Shown here in pieces: positions 1 through 6,554 of a stretch of 48,286 bases of DNA; positions within the stretch are counted from its first letter, which is position 1; every line of letters starts with the position of its first letter. Under the pieces are notes generated by a model. That model made no database searches. It had not been told where the DNA came from and was given only the letters and a program-made list of their open reading frames with translations. This DNA is from Reyranella sp. (GTDB lineage Bacteria > Pseudomonadota > Alphaproteobacteria > Reyranellales > Reyranellaceae), in contig JAKFVH010000223.1 of the NCBI GenBank assembly GCA_021732285.1, positions 1 to 48,286 on the forward strand, read 5' to 3'. The position numbers were made by a program, and so were the translations under genes.

Positions 1-391
1 TGCGCCGCGCCACGCCGCCCAGGGTCGCGCCCGCGGGCGAGGGCCGGATGAAGGCGGCGTTGCGGCGCGACAGCTCCTCCATGCGCGTCTTGTCGCCCAG
101 GATCGAGCCGCCGCCGCGCTTGGACGAAGGGTCGATGGCGAGCACGGCGAGCGAGCGGCCCTGCTCGAGCAGTGACAGTCCGAAGCGCTCGATGAAGGTC
201 GACTTGCCGACGCCCGGCACGCCGGTGATGCCGAGCCGTACCGACTTGCCCGTGTGCGAGAGCAGGGCGCCCAAGAGCGCATCGGCGCGCTCGCGATGGT
301 CGGAGCGCGTCGACTCGATGAGCGTGATGGCTTGGGCAAGGGCGCGGCGGTCGCCAGCCAGCAGCGGCTTGAGCAGCGGGTCGACTGTCAT
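1..391 (-). CDS. meaB: MeaB/ArgK-family G3E GTPase, 5' part (cut by window edge)
   Basis: This is the N-terminal 130 residues of a MeaB/ArgK-type P-loop GTPase; the rest lies beyond base 1. The translation begins [20 protein letters not shown] and contains the Walker A loop GVPGVGKST near residue 58, followed by the family segment [20 protein letters not shown] and then [13 protein letters not shown]. In known members the protein chaperones adenosylcobalamin-dependent methylmalonyl-CoA mutase, gating cofactor loading and protecting the enzyme from inactivation. A methylmalonyl-CoA mutase gene lies about 21 kb away at 21309-23465, a plausible client. The ATG at 391 is 15 nt after the MFS stop, so it is probably the last gene of the exporter-MFS-meaB run, though its ribosome binding site is weak. 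Confidence 0.9.
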   Translation of the reverse strand, partial: MTVDPLLKPLLAGDRRALAQAITLIESTRSDHRERADALLGALLSHTGKSVRLGITGVPGVGKSTFIERFGLSLLEQGRSLAVLAIDPSSKRGGGSILGDKTRMEELSRRNAAFIRPSPAGATLGGVARR

Positions 392-406
392 GCTGCGGCA
401 GGCTTA

Positions 407-1567
407 TCAGCGGCGTCGGTGGAATGCCAGCAAGGCAAAGAAGGCCGCGATCGAATAGAAGACCGCGAGCGTCCAGCCGAGCCCGGGATCGCCGACGGCA
501 TCCATCGCCGCCCCCGCGAGTGGCCGGCCGACCAGGCCGCCCAGGATGTAGAGCATGCTGTAGGCGGTGTTGGCGCGGGCGATGTCGCCGCCGGCGATGC
601 GCTGGCCGAGCAGCGCCAGGCCCACGGGATAGATGGCAAACGACAGCCCACCCCACAGCGCGATCACGGCGATGACCGCAAGCGACTGCGCCGAGACGAT
701 GGACAGCAGGATGACCAGCAGGGTGCTGGCCAGCGCACAGCCCGCCAGCACGGCGCGCCGGTCGAAATGGTCGGCCATCCAGCCGATCGGCCATTGCAGG
801 ACGACATTGCCGAGGACGAAGGTCGAGAGCCACAACGCGCCGATCTCGGCCGACACGCCGGCGCCGACGGCATAGACCGGCAGGAAGCTGAAGGCGATCT
901 GCTCGCCCAGCCCGCAGATGAGGCCCGCCAGCATGGCGAGCGGCGCCAGGAAGATGACCTGCAGGTAGCCGCTGTCCTCGGCATGCTCGATCTTCGGCGC
1001 GGTCTTCCAGTAGGGCAGCAGCGGGATGGCGACGAGCAGCGCCAGGATGGCGCTGGTGATGAAGGGCCGCGGTCCATAGACGCCGACGATCTGCAGCACG
1101 AACGGGCCCAGCGCCAGCCCGAGCGCCACCAGCATGGAATAGAGCGCCATGACGCGGCCGCGGCGCTTCTCCTCGACGACCACATTCATCCAGATCTCGC
1201 TCACCACCCAGGGAATGCCGCCGGTGACGCCGTGCAAGAGCGTCAGGAAGAACCACGCAACGACGCTGTCGGTCAGGGTGTAGGCAACGGTGATCGCCGA
1301 GCCCGCAACGACCGCGCTGACGATGAACGGCACGGCGCCCCAGCGCGCCGCGAGACGCGGAATGTGCGAGGCGGTGGCCAGCATGCCGACACCCCAGGCG
1401 GCGGCGACGATGCCGATGGTGAGCTTGTCGTGGCCCATGCGCTCGAGGGCCAGCGGCACCAGCGGCATGGCCGTGCCCGCCTGCAGGCCGATCGCGGCGC
1501 AAGCGGCGAAGACAGGCAGCAGGGTGCGCCAGGAACCGGCGGCGACGGCTTGGCTAGTCGGCGACAC
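407..1567 (-). CDS. MFS transporter
   Basis: A 386-residue major facilitator superfamily protein with about twelve hydrophobic segments, starting VSPTSQAVAAGSWRTLLPVF and ending FFALLAFHRRR. A basic cytoplasmic-loop motif GWMADHFDRRAVL, equivalent to the MFS motif A loop, follows the seventh helix. I chose the GTG at 1567 because GAGG lies just upstream and the first helix begins soon after; longer in-frame starts would run far into the upstream gene. The start overlaps the 3' end of the ABC exporter gene by 14 nt, suggesting translational coupling. The substrate cannot be told from sequence; members of this shape include putative sugar or drug exporters. Confidence 0.8.
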   Translation of the reverse strand: MSPTSQAVAAGSWRTLLPVFAACAAIGLQAGTAMPLVPLALERMGHDKLTIGIVAAAWGVGMLATASHIPRLAARWGAVPFIVSAVVAGSAITVAYTLTDSVVAWFFLTLLHGVTGGIPWVVSEIWMNVVVEEKRRGRVMALYSMLVALGLALGPFVLQIVGVYGPRPFITSAILALLVAIPLLPYWKTAPKIEHAEDSGYLQVIFLAPLAMLAGLICGLGEQIAFSFLPVYAVGAGVSAEIGALWLSTFVLGNVVLQWPIGWMADHFDRRAVLAGCALASTLLVILLSIVSAQSLAVIAVIALWGGLSFAIYPVGLALLGQRIAGGDIARANTAYSMLYILGGLVGRPLAGAAMDAVGDPGLGWTLAVFYSIAAFFALLAFHRRR

Positions 1568-3431
1568 GCAGATGCCCCTCGGCGCGGAACGAGGGTGGTT
1601 CCTCTTCCTCCACGACGTGACGCTCGGCCTCGCGGGCGGCCTCCTGCTGGCGGCGCCACATGTCGGCATAGAGGCCGTTCCTGGCCAGCAACTCGCCATG
1701 GCGGCCGCGCTCGGCGACGCGGCCGCGGTCGAGCACGACGATCTCGTCGGCGTTGATGATGGTCGACAGCCGATGGGCGATCACGACCGTGGTGCGGCCG
1801 CGACTCACCTCTTCCAGCGAACGCTGGATCTCCTGCTCAGTGCGCGTGTCGAGCGCGCTGGTCGCCTCGTCGAACAGAAGGATGCTGGGGTTCTTCAGGA
1901 TGGTGCGGGCGATCGCCACGCGCTGCTTCTCGCCGCCCGACAATTTCAGGCCGCGCTCGCCCACGGTGGAGTCATAGCCCTGCGGCAGGGCCATGATGAA
2001 GTCGTGGATGCGCGCCAGACGCGCCGCCTGCTCGACCTCCTCGCGCGTGGCGTCGGGTCGGCCGTAGCAGATGTTGTAGTAGATCGTGTCGTTGAACAGC
2101 ACGGTGTCCTGCGGCACCACGCCGATCGCCGCCCGCAGGCTCGACTGCGTCACGTCGCGGATGTCCTGGCCGTCGATCCGCACGCCGCCTGTCGCCACGT
2201 CGTAAAAGCGGAACAGGATGCGCGAGACCGTCGACTTGCCGGCGCCGCTCGAGCCCACGATCGCCACCGTGTCGCCCGGCGCTACGCGGAAGGAGACATC
2301 GTGCAGGATCGGCCGTGCCTTCTCGTAGTGGAAGTCGACATGGTCGAACACGATCTCGCCGCCGGCCACCTTCAAGGCCGGCGCCCCGGGCTTGTCGGCG
2401 ATCTCGGTCCTGACGTCCATCAGGCCGAACATGCTCTCCATGTTCACCAGGGCATTACGGATCTCGCGATAGGCGAAGCCCAGCATGTTCAAGGGCATGT
2501 AGAGCTGGATCAGGAAAGCGTTGACCGCCACGAAGTCGCCCAAGGTCATGGTGCCGGCCTTGACGCCGTAGCCCGCCATGACCATGACCGCGACCAGGCC
2601 GCAGGAGATGATGGCGCCTTGCCCGACGTTGAGCAGCGACAGGGTGCGGCTGGAGCGGATGGCGGCCTGCTCGTAGCGGCGGCGACCGACGTCGAAGCGG
2701 CGCGCCTCGTGCTCCTCGTTGCCGAAGTACTTCACCGTCTCGTAGTTGAGCAGGCTGTCGATCGCCTTGGCGTTGGCATCGGTGTCGGCGTCGTTCATGC
2801 GGCGCACGAATTTTATGCGCCATTCCGACAGGGCGACCGAGAAGACGATGTAGCCGCCGACGGCCGCCAAGGTCACCGCCGAGAAGCGCCAGTCGTAGAG
2901 GCTCCACAGCACCACGCCGACCAGCAGGATCTCGAACAGGGTCGGCAGGATGTTGAAGGTGGTGAAGCGGATCAGGAACTCCATGCCGTTGGTGCCGCGC
3001 TCGATGACGCGGCTCAACCCGCCGGTCTGGCGTTCGAGGTGGAAGCGCAGCGACAGCGCATGGAGATGGTGGAAAACTTTTAGCGCGATGTTGCGGATGG
3101 CGCGCTGCGAGACCGGCGCGAAGATGGCGTCGCGCAGCTCGCCGAAGGCCTGGGCGAGGACGCGGGCCACGCCATAGGCCAGGATCAGGGCCACCGGCAC
3201 GGCCACGGCCTGGGCCGTGGGCTCGCCCAGGGCATCGACGGCGTACTTGTAGAGCACCGGGACGTAGACGTTGGTGACCTTGGCCACGATCAGCAACACC
3301 ATCGCCACCACGACACGGCAGCGCAGGCCGGTCTCGCCCTCCGGCCACAGATAGTGACCGACCACGCGCAAAACGGCCCCGGTGCGCCTCAAACCGAGCT
3401 TGGGAACGCCATGTTTGGCGGCTAGCGACAT
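1554..3431 (-). CDS. Atm1/HMT-type ABC exporter, fused permease and ATPase
   Basis: A 625-residue half-transporter: a six-helix type IV exporter membrane domain (about residues 25-330) followed by a nucleotide-binding domain. Walker A GSSGAGKST is near residue 390, the signature LSGGEKQR and the Walker B ILLFDEATSALD follow, and the H-loop IAHRLST is present. The membrane domain has ATM1-family features (PVLYKYAVDAL, RHxxxLSLRFHLERQTGGLSR-type segment, LLNYETVKYFGNE). Atm1-like proteins work as homodimers in the inner membrane and export glutathione-linked species or metal-thiol conjugates; which one applies here is unknown. It heads a minus-strand run with an MFS gene and meaB. The C-terminal tail after the ATPase is charged (EEEEPPSF). 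Confidence 0.88.
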   Translation of the reverse strand: MSLAAKHGVPKLGLRRTGAVLRVVGHYLWPEGETGLRCRVVVAMVLLIVAKVTNVYVPVLYKYAVDALGEPTAQAVAVPVALILAYGVARVLAQAFGELRDAIFAPVSQRAIRNIALKVFHHLHALSLRFHLERQTGGLSRVIERGTNGMEFLIRFTTFNILPTLFEILLVGVVLWSLYDWRFSAVTLAAVGGYIVFSVALSEWRIKFVRRMNDADTDANAKAIDSLLNYETVKYFGNEEHEARRFDVGRRRYEQAAIRSSRTLSLLNVGQGAIISCGLVAVMVMAGYGVKAGTMTLGDFVAVNAFLIQLYMPLNMLGFAYREIRNALVNMESMFGLMDVRTEIADKPGAPALKVAGGEIVFDHVDFHYEKARPILHDVSFRVAPGDTVAIVGSSGAGKSTVSRILFRFYDVATGGVRIDGQDIRDVTQSSLRAAIGVVPQDTVLFNDTIYYNICYGRPDATREEVEQAARLARIHDFIMALPQGYDSTVGERGLKLSGGEKQRVAIARTILKNPSILLFDEATSALDTRTEQEIQRSLEEVSRGRTTVVIAHRLSTIINADEIVVLDRGRVAERGRHGELLARNGLYADMWRRQQEAAREAERHVVEEEEPPSFRAEGHLRVAD

Positions 3432-3536
3432 GAGTGCAAAATGCCTTTCGGGCGCGCGGAGTTCAGTAGCGTGGGGGGCGACGGCCTTCTATCGTGGACA
3501 TACGGCCGAAGTAAGCCCCCGATGGGAAGGGATTTC

Positions 3537-4361
3537 ATGAGATTTCGTAGGGCCTTCATAGTCTTGGCCGCGTGTCTGACGCCGCCCGCCGTGGTTGCTG
3601 CCCAGGACGCCCGCCAGGTCGACATTGCGTATGAAATCACCTTCGCGGGCATTTCCGGCTTCCGCATCGACGTCACCGCCCGCTTCAACGGCTCGAACTA
3701 CGATGTCGAGACCAGCACCTTCAAGGAAGGCATGCTGAAGGCCGTCACCATGAACTACTTCGGCCGCAACCGCGCCTGGGGCGGCTTCACCACCCGGGGC
3801 GCGGAACCGACGGCGGGGTCGCTCTCGATCAGCGTCGACGGCAAGCCGCGCACCTGGCTCGCGCAATACGGCAACGCGGGCTTCCTGCAGGAGACCCACA
3901 ATCCCGTCTGGAAGCCGACGCCGCAGCAGACGATCAGCGACGCCGACCGCAAGGACTCGCTCGATCCCCTGTCGGCGGCGCTCAGCGTCGGCTTTGCCGG
4001 CGATGCTGCCTGCGACAAGACCGTGCGCAGCAACGACGGCAAGCGCCGCATCGATGTGCTGTTCAAAAAGATCGGCATGGAGCCCGCGGCCGCCACGGGC
4101 ATCCCAGGCGCGATCGGCGACGTGCTGGTCTGCGAGATCTACACCAAGCGCGTCGCCGGCGAGTTCGACGAGGCCCCCAAGGAAGCCGAGACCGAACGCG
4201 AGCGGCCGATCAAGATCTGGCTGGCGCGTTTCGACAACACGCAGATCCGTTATCCCGGCAAGCTCGAGGCGCAGACCCTGTTCGCCACCATCCGCGGCAA
4301 GGTCCTGTCGTTCCGCGAGCGGCCGCTGACGCCGGCCGAAGCCGAGGCCATCCGGCGCTGA
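3537..4361 (+). CDS. DUF3108 family periplasmic protein
   Basis: A 274-residue protein with a cleavable-looking signal peptide (MRFRRAFIVLAACLTPPAVVAA, with an AxA-like end near residue 22), followed by a beta-rich domain beginning VDIAYEITFAGISGFRIDV and ending with a basic tail. This pattern (early YEITFAGI-type strand, central YGRNRAWGGF-like segment, C-terminal LEAQTLFATIRGKVLSF) matches the DUF3108 family of periplasmic or outer-envelope proteins of unknown role. I chose ATG 3537 because GGGAAGGG stands at the right distance and the signal peptide starts there; an upstream in-frame ATG at 3441 gives no signal peptide. It diverges from the ABC exporter gene with about 105 nt between starts. 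Confidence 0.75.
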   Translation: MRFRRAFIVLAACLTPPAVVAAQDARQVDIAYEITFAGISGFRIDVTARFNGSNYDVETSTFKEGMLKAVTMNYFGRNRAWGGFTTRGAEPTAGSLSISVDGKPRTWLAQYGNAGFLQETHNPVWKPTPQQTISDADRKDSLDPLSAALSVGFAGDAACDKTVRSNDGKRRIDVLFKKIGMEPAAATGIPGAIGDVLVCEIYTKRVAGEFDEAPKEAETERERPIKIWLARFDNTQIRYPGKLEAQTLFATIRGKVLSFRERPLTPAEAEAIRR

Positions 4362-4460
4362 AAAGGCGACGCGATCCAATTCAGGCTCGCAGCGTAGTGC
4401 AGGGCCGTCGTCCAACCTCTTGCTCCATCAATCCAATCGGCCGGTGCCAGCAGTGCCGGC

Positions 4461-4481
4461 CTGTCGCGTGGATCGCGACAG
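4461..4481. terminator. Hairpin between convergent genes (possible terminator)
   Basis: CTGTCGCG at 4461-4468 pairs with CGCGACAG at 4474-4481 around a 5-nt loop. It lies in the 221-nt gap between the convergent DUF3108 gene (ends 4361) and the minus-strand gene ending at 4583. No T-tract follows on either strand, so termination is only an inference from position. A weaker A+T-rich inverted repeat (ATAACC 4524-4529 with GGTTAT 4542-4547) is nearby; I see no gene in the gap. Confidence 0.35.
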
Positions 4482-4582
4482 TGCGACACTCGCTCTTCTT
4501 CCGGACAAGGCACGCGACCCTAAATAACCTAAGTTATTATCGGTTATGATGGCCGTCTTGTCCAGGTCTTCCTTCCAGCGCC

Positions 4583-4960
4583 TCACAAGCTTCGAGCGCG
4601 TTCCAGCAGTCCGTCGTCGGTGGGCCGGTCCATGGCGGAGATGCCCGCGAGGTGTTGGCAGAGCTCGGCGATATGGCCGTCGCGGGTCTTGTACTTCTCG
4701 AGATAGTCGACGAGGTCCTGCCTGGTGCCGTCGGGGCCCGTCAGGTACCACCGGCGCGTGCCGCGGAGCGAGTCGATGACGCGATCGAAGAAGTCGAGGT
4801 CGGCGGCGGGTCGCCCCGCGCGCATCGATCCAGCCTTGTGGCTCACCTTGAGGCAGGGATTGTCGGCGCGGAGCTGGGTCTGGGCAACCTCGTCGGCGCC
4901 GAACCTGAAGACGCTGGCTTCGCGGGAATCCATCCACACGATCGCTCGACTGCGGAGCAT
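4583..4960 (-). CDS. Translational-machinery-like small protein (eRF1-domain-like family), FixK-box promoter
   Basis: A 125-residue soluble protein starting MLRSRAIVWMDSREASVFRF, with a conserved-looking middle HKAGSMRAGR, then LTGPDGTRQDLVDYLEKY and a final ISAMDRPTDDGLLERAR. This layout (AxVWxDxREAxxFxF, HKAG, GP...K/R..L, hPSDxxLLxxAR) resembles small alphaproteobacterial proteins annotated as translational machinery or host-attachment-like proteins, whose fold recalls eRF1 domains. The function is unproven. The ATG at 4960 was preferred to longer in-frame starts because the family begins with this segment and because the longer start would include the FNR box. A perfect FNR/FixK box is centred 65 nt upstream of this ATG, so low-oxygen induction is likely. 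Confidence 0.6.
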   Translation of the reverse strand: MLRSRAIVWMDSREASVFRFGADEVAQTQLRADNPCLKVSHKAGSMRAGRPAADLDFFDRVIDSLRGTRRWYLTGPDGTRQDLVDYLEKYKTRDGHIAELCQHLAGISAMDRPTDDGLLERARSL

Positions 4961-5018
4961 TGTAGGTCCGTGATGTGTTAGTGGCGCCGCATCGTCGCGT
5001 CGTGTCGGCCAGGTTACT

Positions 5019-5032
5019 TTGATCTGGATCAA
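5019..5032. promoter_or_regulatory. Perfect FNR/FixK-type box
   Basis: TTGATCTGGATCAA is an exact TTGAT-N4-ATCAA dyad, the binding site of FNR/Anr/FixK-family regulators. It lies 59-72 nt upstream of the ATG at 4960 on the minus strand, fitting a class II activator site for that gene. A FixK-type regulator with matching recognition residues is encoded at 9869-10543. Confidence 0.8.
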
Positions 5033-5038
5033 ATGGGG

Positions 5039-5293
5039 CTACGCGACGACCAGCAGCAGCCGGCGGACCTCGCGGCCTGCAGCGCTGGGCAGATCCTCGG
5101 CCGGCCGCGGACGCGGCAGCGGCGCACCGGTCAGGACCAGGTTGCGCAGGCACTCGCGCACCTCGCGGAACAGCCGGTCGACGACTTCCTTCTCGGTGCA
5201 GCCGTCGGCCCTCACGTTGGCGAGATCGGGAACCCAGCCACGGAAGTATCCGTCATCGGACCGTTCGATGGTCGAATAGTAGCAGGCGTACAT
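5039..5293 (-). CDS. HicB-like small protein, no HicA partner visible
   Basis: An 84-residue protein starting MYACYYSTIERSDDGYFRGW and continuing VPDLANVRADGCTEKEVVDR, the RNase H-like HicB fold signature (xYxAxxEx..dGYxxxxPDLpgxxxxGxTxeEA). The C-terminal part is basic and proline-rich (GAPLPRPRPAEDLPSAAGREVR), without a clear ribbon-helix-helix or HTH DNA-binding domain. No HicA-sized toxin gene (about 60 residues with a catalytic histidine) is adjacent on either strand, so this is an orphan rather than a toxin-antitoxin pair. I chose ATG 5293; GTG 5296 is equally possible. GAGGAGAGGG lies upstream. A near-perfect FNR box at 5314-5327 is 21 nt upstream, close for activation but suitable for repression or for the divergent gene. 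Confidence 0.65.
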   Translation of the reverse strand: MYACYYSTIERSDDGYFRGWVPDLANVRADGCTEKEVVDRLFREVRECLRNLVLTGAPLPRPRPAEDLPSAAGREVRRLLLVVA

Positions 5294-5313
5294 CACACCC
5301 TCTCCTCGTCCGT

Positions 5314-5327
5314 TTGACCCAGATCAA
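5314..5327. promoter_or_regulatory. FNR/FixK-type box between divergent small genes
   Basis: TTGACCCAGATCAA (reverse TTGATCTGGGTCAA) matches the TTGAT-N4-ATCAA dyad except for one base in one half. It lies between the HicB-like gene (start 5293, minus) and the 42-residue membrane protein (start 5379, plus); its centre is about 58 nt upstream of the plus-strand ATG, a good distance for activation. Confidence 0.7.
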
Positions 5328-5378
5328 TCGCCGCCTTGCCGGGTTGCGCCACCCTGGCGTGAGCCAACGGAGACGACG

Positions 5379-5507
5379 ATGACGATCAACCAGTTCTATT
5401 TCGTCCTTTTTGTGCTTGCCTCTTTCACGGGCTTCGGGCTTTTCATGGCCGTCAGCTACGTGCGCTACCGCCGCTGGCTGGCGAAGCATCCCGCCCCGCC
5501 TCTCTGA
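5379..5507 (+). CDS. 42-residue single-pass membrane protein
   Basis: This short gene encodes MTINQFYFVLFVLASFTGFG followed by LFMAVSYVRYRRWLAKHPAPPL. It has one hydrophobic helix (about residues 6-28) and a basic C-terminal tail, giving an expected N-out or periplasmic start and cytoplasmic end. CGGAGACGACG supplies a ribosome binding site directly before the ATG, and an FNR/FixK-type box is centred about 58 nt upstream. The pattern resembles small subunits or assembly factors that accompany membrane complexes made at low oxygen, but I recognise no specific family and infer nothing firmer. Codon use (third-position G/C) is consistent with a real gene. Confidence 0.55.
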   Translation: MTINQFYFVLFVLASFTGFGLFMAVSYVRYRRWLAKHPAPPL

Positions 5508-5695
5508 TCATTCCTGTCGCGACGGCCGGTCCGCCTGCTCGATCTCGTCGTAGGCGGTCTTGATCATCCACCAGCAGAACATCGTGGCGTAGAGCGCCAG
5601 CGCCAGCAGGCCGACCACTCGCAGCCGTGCGAGGGGCTGCCTTCGGGAAAGTCGGCCGTGCGGGCGAGCTCGAGACGGATGCGCTTCAGGGTCAT
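5508..5695 (-). pseudogene. Broken small gene: N-terminal fragment joined out of frame to a membrane-anchor tail
   Basis: The ATG at 5695, behind a good GGAG site, reads MTLKRIRLELARTADFPEGS then PSHG, the start of an alphaproteobacterial protein family I recall as about 130 residues long that continues YEFVAPLD... Here the family sequence stops after about 24 residues; the frame runs on to a stop at 5564 through unrelated sequence. In another frame the same DNA reads RLRVVGLLALALYATMFCWW then MIKTAYDEIEQADRPSRQE, a good membrane helix and tail ending at 5508, with a possible GTG start at 5618. The simplest reading is a deletion or frameshift joining two gene pieces; an overlapping pair of small genes is the alternative. 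It is 22 nt downstream of the CBS-BON gene. Confidence 0.45.
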
Positions 5696-5717
5696 GGTTG
5701 CTCCTTTGGTCGATTTG

Positions 5718-6410
5718 TCAGCTGGGAGGGAAAACGTCGACCGGCAGCACGACGATCTTGTTCGTGACCCGCTTCACGCCGGCGACATTCTCAACGGCAA
5801 CCCGAACGGCTTCCTTGGCCGGCTCCGAAGAAGCGTGACCCCACAGGTGGACGACGCCGTTCTCGACCACGACGTTGCTGACGCCGGAACCCCAGGAGTG
5901 CCTGTCCAGTTCGCCGCATACCCGGGTGCGCACGTCCTCGTCCTGCGCCGCGCCTTCGGTGGGCCGCAGTTCGCGAGCGAGCAGGCCCTGCAGGAGGTTG
6001 GCCCGGCTGACGATGCCCACCACCTTGCCATCGCGCAGGACGGGTAAGCGCTTGATGTTGTGGCGCTGCATGAGGTTCGCAATCTCCTTGAGTTCGGTGC
6101 GCTCCTCGGCCGCCACGACGTGGCGGGTCATGACGTCGGCCACGTGATGGGAATGCGACCGCATGTAGTCGCGCGCCAGCACGGATTCGTCGGCCAGCAG
6201 CCGCTGCAGCCAGGAGCGGCCGGGCACGGTGCCGGTCTCAGGCCGGCTCATCAGGTCGGCCTCGCTGACGATGCCGATCATGCGGCCGTCGGCATCGACC
6301 ACCGGCGCCGCGCTGATGCGCGCCCCGAGGAGGATGTCGGCCGCCGCCCAGACCGTGGCGTCGGCCGGGACCGTCACGACCGGACGTGTCATCACCTTCA
6401 TGGCATACAT
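5718..6410 (-). CDS. CBS-CBS-BON domain protein (copy 1)
   Basis: A 230-residue protein with two CBS domains (about 1-60 and 85-145; PVVDADGRMIGIVSEADLM and LPVLRDGKVVGIVSRANLL) and a C-terminal BON domain (about 155-225; VVENGVVHLWGHASSEPAKE then VAGVKRVTNKIVVL). CBS pairs bind adenine nucleotides and act as energy sensors; BON domains are linked to membrane or phospholipid contact. It is a paralogue of 10914-11609, with the same domain order and length. The ATG at 6410 is chosen for the GGAGCGG just upstream; MKVM at 6401 is an alternative. An FNR/FixK-like half-dyad lies about 60-75 nt upstream. Proteins of this kind are often made in low-oxygen stress responses; the target here is unknown. 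Confidence 0.85.
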   Translation of the reverse strand: MYAMKVMTRPVVTVPADATVWAAADILLGARISAAPVVDADGRMIGIVSEADLMSRPETGTVPGRSWLQRLLADESVLARDYMRSHSHHVADVMTRHVVAAEERTELKEIANLMQRHNIKRLPVLRDGKVVGIVSRANLLQGLLARELRPTEGAAQDEDVRTRVCGELDRHSWGSGVSNVVVENGVVHLWGHASSEPAKEAVRVAVENVAGVKRVTNKIVVLPVDVFPPS

Positions 6411-6470
6411 GATCCGCTCCTGCGCGAATGAGGCCGGCCCATTCATCGCACAGGGGTGGCCTGGGGTGCC

Positions 6471-6484
6471 TTGCGCCAGATCAA
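6471..6484. promoter_or_regulatory. FixK-type box in the divergent CBS-BON / fixL promoter region
   Basis: TTGCGCCAGATCAA (reverse TTGATCTGGCGCAA) keeps one perfect half site and a degenerate second half. It is centred 67 nt upstream of the CBS-BON start at 6410 and about 78 nt upstream of the fixL start at 6555, so it could serve either gene. The same TTGCG-N4-ATCAA variant recurs at 8714-8727, which supports it being functional. Confidence 0.6.
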
Positions 6485-6554
6485 TCGCCCGAGACCAGAC
6501 GCCGCCCCCGACCGAGACAGCGAGTCGCGCGATGGTTTCGAGCGGCGTGCTATC

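Noticed and set aside
254-1756. Long plus-strand open frame opposite the MFS and ABC genes
   Set aside because: Antisense to well-supported genes; composition typical of frames opened by high G+C, with no domains.
1290-3083. Plus-strand open frame of 597 residues antisense to the ABC exporter
   Set aside because: The minus strand has all ABC motifs; this frame is low-complexity His/Asp/Gln/Arg-rich.
4524-4547. A+T-rich inverted repeat ATAACC...GGTTAT as an operator
   Set aside because: Short arms, no regulator association and no nearby start; left as a note in the gap.
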